Origin: CAYXFZ01 sp964464385
Lineage (GTDB): Bacteria > Planctomycetota > UBA1135
Assembly (NCBI GenBank): GCA_964464385.1
Contig: CAYXFZ010000076.1
Location: forward strand, 1 to 11,951
Direction: 5' to 3'
Length of the DNA stretch: 11,951 bases
The notes beneath the pieces are model-generated. The model made no database searches. It worked only from the letters and a program-made list of their open reading frames with translations, and was not told the origin of the DNA. Position numbers and translations under genes: made by a program. This document shows, piece by piece, positions 7,571-11,951 of this stretch (its first letter is position 1; each line of letters starts with the position of its first letter).

Positions 7571-7604
7571 CAGGTGCCGCCCGTCCCTCCATTTCCGCGG
7601 CCTG
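7571..7604 (+). other. Weak hairpin in the apbE-cphB gap, possible cphB 5' leader structure
   Basis: CAG-GT-GCCGC (7571-7580) can pair with GCGGC-CTG (7597-7604), giving eight base pairs with a 2-nt bulge around a 16-nt loop. No T-run follows, so it does not look like an intrinsic terminator. It lies just upstream of the cphB start and could affect translation, or be chance. Confidence 0.2.
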
Positions 7605-7620
7605 AAGAATTCAAGAGAAC

Positions 7621-8448
7621 ATGACTCGCGGCTACCTCGTCCCCATCGGCGGAGCTGAAAAAAAGCTCCGGGATCGCGCTATTTTGCGGCGGTTTTTGCA
7701 AGTCTGCGGCGGCGATGCCAGCCGCATTGCCGTCATCCCAACGGCCTCCCAACTTGCCGAGACCGGCCCCCGCTATGTGGAGCTGTTCCTGGAGCTCGGA
7801 GCCAAGGAAGCCCAGTCCCTCCCCTTCGAGGACCGGGTGGACTGCACGCGGGCAGACTGGCTGGAGGTCCTGCAGAAAGCTACCGGCGTGTTCATCACCG
7901 GGGGAAATCAGCTCCGCCTCTCGACCACCATTGGCGGCACGGCCGTCGCCGATCTCCTGCGCATCCGCCACAACACCGAAGGACTGACCGTGGGGGGCAC
8001 CTCGGCCGGCGCCTCCATTCTCTCTGAGCACATGATTGCTTACGGGGACGAGGGCAGCACTCCGCGCAGTGACATGGTGTCGCTGGCCCCTGGGTTTGGC
8101 TTGACTCACGAATTCATTGTGGATCAACACTTTCAGGAAAGAGATCGCCTCGGACGCCTCCTCACGGCACTGGCCTTCAACCCTCGCCCCATTGGTATCG
8201 GCCTGGACGAGGACACCGCCGCCTTCATTTCCCCCGAGGACCAACTGGAGGTCGTCGGCAGTGGTGCCATCACCGTCATTGACCCTTCCGACATGGCGTA
8301 TTCCTCGCTGGACTCAGCCCGGCGCCACGACCCCGTGAGCATCCTGGGAATTCGCCTGCACATGCTGACTCATGGATGCCTGTTCGATATTCGAAGTCGC
8401 GAGGCACAGCACGCCGTCGCTCCCTCTCCAACCACAACGGAGCATTGA
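7621..8448 (+). CDS. cphB: Cyanophycinase (peptidase family S51)
   Basis: This enzyme hydrolyses cyanophycin, the poly-aspartate polymer with arginine side chains, to beta-Asp-Arg dipeptides. It is a serine exopeptidase of family S51. The 275 residues match the cytoplasmic enzyme (~271 in Synechocystis), and no signal peptide is visible. Motifs in order are YLVPIGGAEKK (5-15), AVIPTAS (37-43), GVFITGGNQLRL (89-100) with Gln97, the nucleophile elbow VGGTSAGAS (124-132) with Ser128, and DQHFQERDRLGRL (168-180) with His170. GIGLDEDTA (192-200) and the late LHMLTHG (246-252) are also typical of the family. It starts 61 bp after apbE with only a weak Shine-Dalgarno (AAGAG region), and ends 4 nt before cphA, so breakdown and synthesis enzymes are probably on one transcript. 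Confidence 0.95.
   Translation: MTRGYLVPIGGAEKKLRDRAILRRFLQVCGGDASRIAVIPTASQLAETGPRYVELFLELGAKEAQSLPFEDRVDCTRADWLEVLQKATGVFITGGNQLRLSTTIGGTAVADLLRIRHNTEGLTVGGTSAGASILSEHMIAYGDEGSTPRSDMVSLAPGFGLTHEFIVDQHFQERDRLGRLLTALAFNPRPIGIGLDEDTAAFISPEDQLEVVGSGAITVIDPSDMAYSSLDSARRHDPVSILGIRLHMLTHGCLFDIRSREAQHAVAPSPTTTEH
8439..8442 (+). promoter_or_regulatory. Shine-Dalgarno that supports the cphA start at 8453
   Basis: GGAG lies at the end of cphB, 10 nt before the ATG at 8453. The protein from there begins MKILDRSIYLGPSLYA, the expected CphA N-terminus. The in-frame upstream ATG at 8372 lies well inside cphB. Confidence 0.65.
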
Positions 8449-8452
8449 TGCT

Positions 8453-11248
8453 ATGAAAATTCTCGACCGCTCCATTTACTTGGGCCCGAGCCTCTACGCT
8501 CACTTTCCCGTCATTCGGCTCACGCTGGATCTCGGCGACCTGGAAGATTGGCCCACCGCTCGTTTGGGAAAAGGTTTTCAAGACGCTTTGTTGGAGGCCC
8601 TACCTGGTCTCAAAAAACACGGTTGCTCCTACAGGGAAGAGGGTGGATTTTTACGCCGCATGGCCGAAGACGACGGAACCTGGCTCGGCCACGTGTTCGA
8701 ACACGTCGCCATCGAATTGCAACAGATGGCAGGTATCCATGTTACCTTTGGTCGCACGCGCGGCAATGGCGAGCATGGCCAGTACGATGTCGTCTTTCAA
8801 TACGAACAAGAAGATGTCGGTGTCGAAGCCGCTCGGCTTGGGCTAAGGCTCTTGCATCATTTTCTTCCCAAAGAAATCCAACCGCCGCACACGGATCAAG
8901 ACTTTGATTGGGAAGAGGAACGGGATGCCTTTATCCGTTCGGCCCAACGACGGGCCCTAGGACCATCCACAGCATCTTTGGTGCAAGCTGCCGAAGAACG
9001 CAACATTCCCTGGATTCGCCTCAACCAGTACAGCCTCGTTCAATTTGGCCACGGTTGCCACGCCCGCCGCATTCAGGCCACCATCACTTCGGAGACCCGA
9101 CAAATCGGCGTTGAAATCGCCTCGGACAAGGAAGAGACCAACAAAATGCTGGGTGACCTGGGCCTCCCCGTCGCCCGCCAAAGAATGGTGTATCAGGAGG
9201 ACCACGCCGTGCGAGCTGCGCACAGAATTGGCCTCCCCGTGGTCATCAAACCGCTGAATGCCAATCATGGGCGCGGGGTTTCCATCAATCTGGACGATGA
9301 GGAATCCATCCGCCTTGCTTTCAACAATGCCCAACTGCACAGCCGGGCCGTTTTGGTGGAAAGTTTTCTCTCCGGCTTCGACCATCGGCTTTTGGTGGTC
9401 AACGGGACTCTGGTCGCTGCCTCCAAACGCGTTCCCGGCCACATCATTGGCGACGGGAAATCCACGGTGGAACAACTGATTGAGGTCGTCAATCAAGACC
9501 CTCGCCGAGGCATTGGCCATGAAAAAGTCCTCACTCAATTGGAGTTGGATTATCAAGCCAATCGGCTCTTGGAGTTGCGGGGAATGACCAAAGACAGCGT
9601 TCCCGAAAAGGACAAAGTGGTCTATCTTCGCAGCACGGGCAACCTTTCCACGGGCGGGACCGCCGTGGATGTCACGGACTCCCTCCACCCCGACAACCGA
9701 ATGATGGCGGAGCGGGCAGCCCGGGCCATTGGCCTGGATGTCTGCGGAGTGGATTTCCTGACCGAGGACATCTCCGTTTCTTACAAGGTGGGTGGAGGTG
9801 GAATTTGTGAGGTGAATGCAGCGCCTGGCTTTCGCATGCATGTCGCCCCCAGCGAGGGGGAACCCCGAGATGTAGCCGGCCCGGTCATGGACATGCTCTT
9901 TCCAGAGGGTTCCCAATCCCGAATCCCCATTGCCTCAATCACCGGCACCAACGGTAAGACCACTACCTCCCGGATGATTTCCCACATCTTCAAAATGTCG
10001 GGGAAAACCACCGGGCTGGCAACTACGGACGGAGTTTACATTGATGGTCAGGCCACGGTCAGTGGGGACATGACCGGCCCAACTTCCGCTCGCATCGTGT
10101 TGCGAGACCCCAAGGTAGAAGTCGCGGTATTGGAAACGGCCCGCGGTGGGATTTTACGCCGAGGCTTAGCCTACCGGCAGTGTGATGTAGGTGCGGTCCT
10201 GAATGTGCAATCCGATCACTTGGGTTTGCGAGGCGTGGAGACTTTGGAAGGCTTGGCCAAGGTCAAACGCATCGTCGTCGAAATTGCCAAGGACACGGCC
10301 GTGCTCAATGCCGACGATACTCTTTGTTTGAAAATGGCCGACCACACGCAGGCCAAGCACATTTGTTACGTCACGATGAACTCCGACCACCCGCTGGTCC
10401 GAGATCACATTCGCGCCGAGGGCCGGGCCGTGGTGCTGGAAAAGGGCATGGGTGGTCACATGATCGCCATCTACGACAAGGGGCAGCACATTCCCCTGTT
10501 GTGGTCGCACCTCATCCCGGCCACATTGGATGGCAGGGCTCTGCACAATGTCCAAAATGCCATGTTCGCGGCCGCCGTTGCCTTCAGCATGGGCGTGGAT
10601 TTGGAGGACATTCGCCATGGGCTTCGGACCTTTGACACCACCTTCTTCCAAGCGCCCGGCAGGATGAACATTTTCCACGATCATCCTTTCAAGGTCATCA
10701 TGGATTATGGTCACAATCCCGCCGCCGTGCGTGCCATGGTGAAGTTGGTGGAGCAACTTCCGGCCAAGGGCAAGAAGCGAGTCGTTTTGGCTGCCCCCGG
10801 TGACCGACGGGACGTGGATGTCCAAGAAATTGCTGCCATCTGTGCAAAACATTTTGACCATTTCCTCTGCCGGCGCGACGACAACCTCCGAGGGCGCCAA
10901 GCCGAAGAAATTCCAAACTTGCTTCGCGACTCCCTTTTGCAGTCCGGAGTTTCGGCGGACGCCATCGAAATCATCCCCGATGAACAAGAGGCCGTTGCTC
11001 GCGCTCTCCAAGCCTCGGCCAAGGACGATCTCCTCTTGGTCTTCGCCGACGCCATTGCACGCACCTGGAACCAAATTCAAGAATTCCAATCCAGCGAGAG
11101 CGACGTGGAAGAAAATGAAGTCATCTCGGTGCCCTTGGTAGATCCTTCTTCCTTTGGTGGCTTTGAAGCCCTGGGATTGGACGAGGGCGTGGAGTTGATT
11201 CGCGACGACCGGGGTGTCCGCATCGCCGCTAGCGAGGAAACGGATTGA
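8453..11248 (+). CDS. cphA: Cyanophycin synthetase CphA (CphA1 type)
   Basis: CphA builds cyanophycin from Asp and Arg using ATP. Its ATP-grasp domain adds Asp to the backbone and its Mur-ligase domain adds Arg to the Asp side chain. I use ATG 8453 (931 residues); the longer frame from 8372 would add 27 unrelated residues encoded within cphB. Domains (numbering from this ATG): N-terminal domain ~1-170 with DDGTWLGHVFEHVAIELQ (73-90) and VTFGRTRG (97-104); a junction element ASLVQAAEERNIPWIRL (174-190); ATP-grasp ~210-480 with SDKEETNKML (224-233), KPLNANHGRGV (266-276) and GICEVNAAPGFRMH (450-463); and Mur ligase ~490-880 with P-loop ITGTNGKTTT (496-505), ETARGGILRRGL (561-572), NVQSDHLGL (584-592), APGRMNIF (734-741) and DYGHNPAAV (751-759). 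A tail of about 55 residues follows the catalytic region, the first part acidic, the end reading GVELIRDDRGVRIA. All signature motifs are intact. It is 4 nt downstream of cphB and overlaps the next gene by 4 nt. Confidence 0.96.
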   Translation: MKILDRSIYLGPSLYAHFPVIRLTLDLGDLEDWPTARLGKGFQDALLEALPGLKKHGCSYREEGGFLRRMAEDDGTWLGHVFEHVAIELQQMAGIHVTFGRTRGNGEHGQYDVVFQYEQEDVGVEAARLGLRLLHHFLPKEIQPPHTDQDFDWEEERDAFIRSAQRRALGPSTASLVQAAEERNIPWIRLNQYSLVQFGHGCHARRIQATITSETRQIGVEIASDKEETNKMLGDLGLPVARQRMVYQEDHAVRAAHRIGLPVVIKPLNANHGRGVSINLDDEESIRLAFNNAQLHSRAVLVESFLSGFDHRLLVVNGTLVAASKRVPGHIIGDGKSTVEQLIEVVNQDPRRGIGHEKVLTQLELDYQANRLLELRGMTKDSVPEKDKVVYLRSTGNLSTGGTAVDVTDSLHPDNRMMAERAARAIGLDVCGVDFLTEDISVSYKVGGGGICEVNAAPGFRMHVAPSEGEPRDVAGPVMDMLFPEGSQSRIPIASITGTNGKTTTSRMISHIFKMSGKTTGLATTDGVYIDGQATVSGDMTGPTSARIVLRDPKVEVAVLETARGGILRRGLAYRQCDVGAVLNVQSDHLGLRGVETLEGLAKVKRIVVEIAKDTAVLNADDTLCLKMADHTQAKHICYVTMNSDHPLVRDHIRAEGRAVVLEKGMGGHMIAIYDKGQHIPLLWSHLIPATLDGRALHNVQNAMFAAAVAFSMGVDLEDIRHGLRTFDTTFFQAPGRMNIFHDHPFKVIMDYGHNPAAVRAMVKLVEQLPAKGKKRVVLAAPGDRRDVDVQEIAAICAKHFDHFLCRRDDNLRGRQAEEIPNLLRDSLLQSGVSADAIEIIPDEQEAVARALQASAKDDLLLVFADAIARTWNQIQEFQSSESDVEENEVISVPLVDPSSFGGFEALGLDEGVELIRDDRGVRIAASEETD
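11234..11237 (+). promoter_or_regulatory. Shine-Dalgarno for the TTG start of the second Mur-ligase gene
   Basis: GAGG (within GAGGAAA) lies 7 nt before the TTG at 11245. It supports a start that overlaps the cphA stop as TTGA. Confidence 0.6.
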
Positions 11249-11951
11249 CCCGAGAACTGCGCGAATCCCGTCGTTTGACGGGACCCAATGTCATATTCGG
11301 CCACGCGGGGCCAGCTCTGGACTTGGCCCTCCCGGATGAGGAAGCCGAAGTTTGCCGAACAATCTGGGAAAAGCATGTGCGATCCCTGCTGAATGCCGTG
11401 GATTGGGGTCAGGAAACAACCGCTTGGCGCAAGTTTCCCGGCGGTCTTAGCTTGGCCTTCTCTGCCCCCATGGATGCGCTTTACACCGCCTGCGAAATGA
11501 ACGAGTGGGCTTGGGAGGCCACCGACGCGGAAATGGCTGGACGACCCGTTCCCGACCTCCAGGAGGCCGCTGCTCGCTTCTGCACGGAAATCCGTGCCGA
11601 GAGCAATCCTCCCCTCCTCCGTCTGCAAAGAGCAGCACAAAAGCGGGGCACCATGTTCCTTGCCTGCGATGATTTTCTTTCATTGGGCGCAGGTCGTGGT
11701 GCCAAGACCTGGTCCGTCAAGGAACTCCCGGAAGTGGGCGAAGTGCACTGGGAAGCAAGAGTTCGAATCCCCATTGCCATGATCACGGGCACGAATGGCA
11801 AAACCACGACCGTGCGCTTGCTTCGCTGCATGGTGCAGGCCCAGGGCAAGATTGCCGGCCTTTCGTCCACCGACTGGCTCATGGTGGGCAATGAAATTCT
11901 GGATCGCGACGACTGGTCCGGGCCCGGTGGTGCCCGCCGCATCCTGCGCGA
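11245..11951 (+). CDS. CphA-like Mur-ligase protein without ATP-grasp domain (3' end outside window)
   Basis: The frame is open from TTG 11245 to the window end (235 complete codons). It has a Mur-ligase P-loop RIPIAMITGTNGKTTT with GTNGKT at residues 182-187, nearly identical to RIPIASITGTNGKTTT in the neighbouring CphA. It is followed by GLSSTD and SGPGGARRILR, matching CphA's GLATTD and TGPTSARIVLR. The N-terminal part also tracks CphA by eye: LTGPNVIFGHAGPALDL opposite YLGPSLYAHFPVIRLTLDL, an FPGGLSLAFSAPMDALYTA segment, then LQRAAQKRGTMFL..LSLGAGRGAK (127-154) opposite CphA's LVQAAEERNIPWIR..LVQFGHGCHA. In CphA about 280 residues of ATP-grasp domain separate that element from the P-loop; here only about 25 do. 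An ATP-dependent amide ligase acting on cyanophycin, its precursor or a related peptide is inferred. Substrate and function are unknown. It is translationally coupled to cphA (TTGA overlap). It is not a standard CphA2, as I recall that type, since CphA2 keeps the ATP-grasp domain. Confidence 0.85.
   Translation, partial: MTRELRESRRLTGPNVIFGHAGPALDLALPDEEAEVCRTIWEKHVRSLLNAVDWGQETTAWRKFPGGLSLAFSAPMDALYTACEMNEWAWEATDAEMAGRPVPDLQEAAARFCTEIRAESNPPLLRLQRAAQKRGTMFLACDDFLSLGAGRGAKTWSVKELPEVGEVHWEARVRIPIAMITGTNGKTTTVRLLRCMVQAQGKIAGLSSTDWLMVGNEILDRDDWSGPGGARRILR

Noticed and set aside
8372..8452. Upstream ATG extension of cphA
   Set aside because: It would overlap cphB by 77 nt and add 27 residues that do not resemble the CphA N-terminus. 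ATG 8453 has GGAG 10 nt upstream.
8957..9916. 319-codon open frame on the - strand opposite cphA
   Set aside because: It is a shadow of the CphA ATP-grasp region, with no start context or domain support.

Overview
The window comes from a bacterium, probably Gram-negative, of moderately high GC (roughly 55-60% by eye). All ten genes lie on the + strand and are tightly packed. Two of them run off the window ends. The gene content (Na+-translocating NADH:quinone reductase, a lipoprotein ApbE flavin transferase, cyanophycin metabolism, a repeat-type carboxypeptidase-regulatory-like protein) fits a Na+-using, possibly marine or saline-adapted heterotroph. The phylum cannot be fixed from the sequence. 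Planctomycetota, Acidobacteriota or Proteobacteria are all possible, and I do not choose between them.

Layout. (1) Positions 3-674: the 3' end of a gene for a protein with two carboxypeptidase-regulatory-like beta-sandwich repeats. (2) Positions 736-7559: a complete nqrABCDEF operon followed by apbE. Joins are +3, -11, -4, +12, +3 and -4 nt (plus = gap, minus = overlap), so this is almost certainly one transcript. NqrB and NqrC carry the threonine motifs that ApbE loads with FMN, NqrD and NqrE keep their paired membrane cysteines, and NqrF keeps its 2Fe-2S cysteines plus FAD and NADH motifs. ApbE therefore matures the pump encoded just upstream. (3) Positions 7621-11951: a cyanophycin locus of cphB (cyanophycinase), cphA (cyanophycin synthetase, start corrected to 8453), and a 5' partial gene starting with TTG at 11245 for a second Mur-ligase-type protein.

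The most interesting item is that last gene. Aligned by eye with the adjacent CphA, it keeps an N-terminal domain with CphA-like landmarks, the short element that precedes the ATP-grasp domain in CphA, and then the Mur-ligase P-loop. The whole ATP-grasp domain is missing. It looks like a CphA paralogue with only the Mur-type ligase activity, translationally coupled to cphA. Its function is not established.

There are only two intergenic gaps of note, each 61 bp (675-735 and 7560-7620). Both are associated with the same heptamer GTAGAAT, which may be a -10-like promoter element for the nqr and cph transcripts. No RNA genes, CRISPR arrays, insertion sequences or convincing terminators were seen. 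No stretch over 300 bp lacks a gene.
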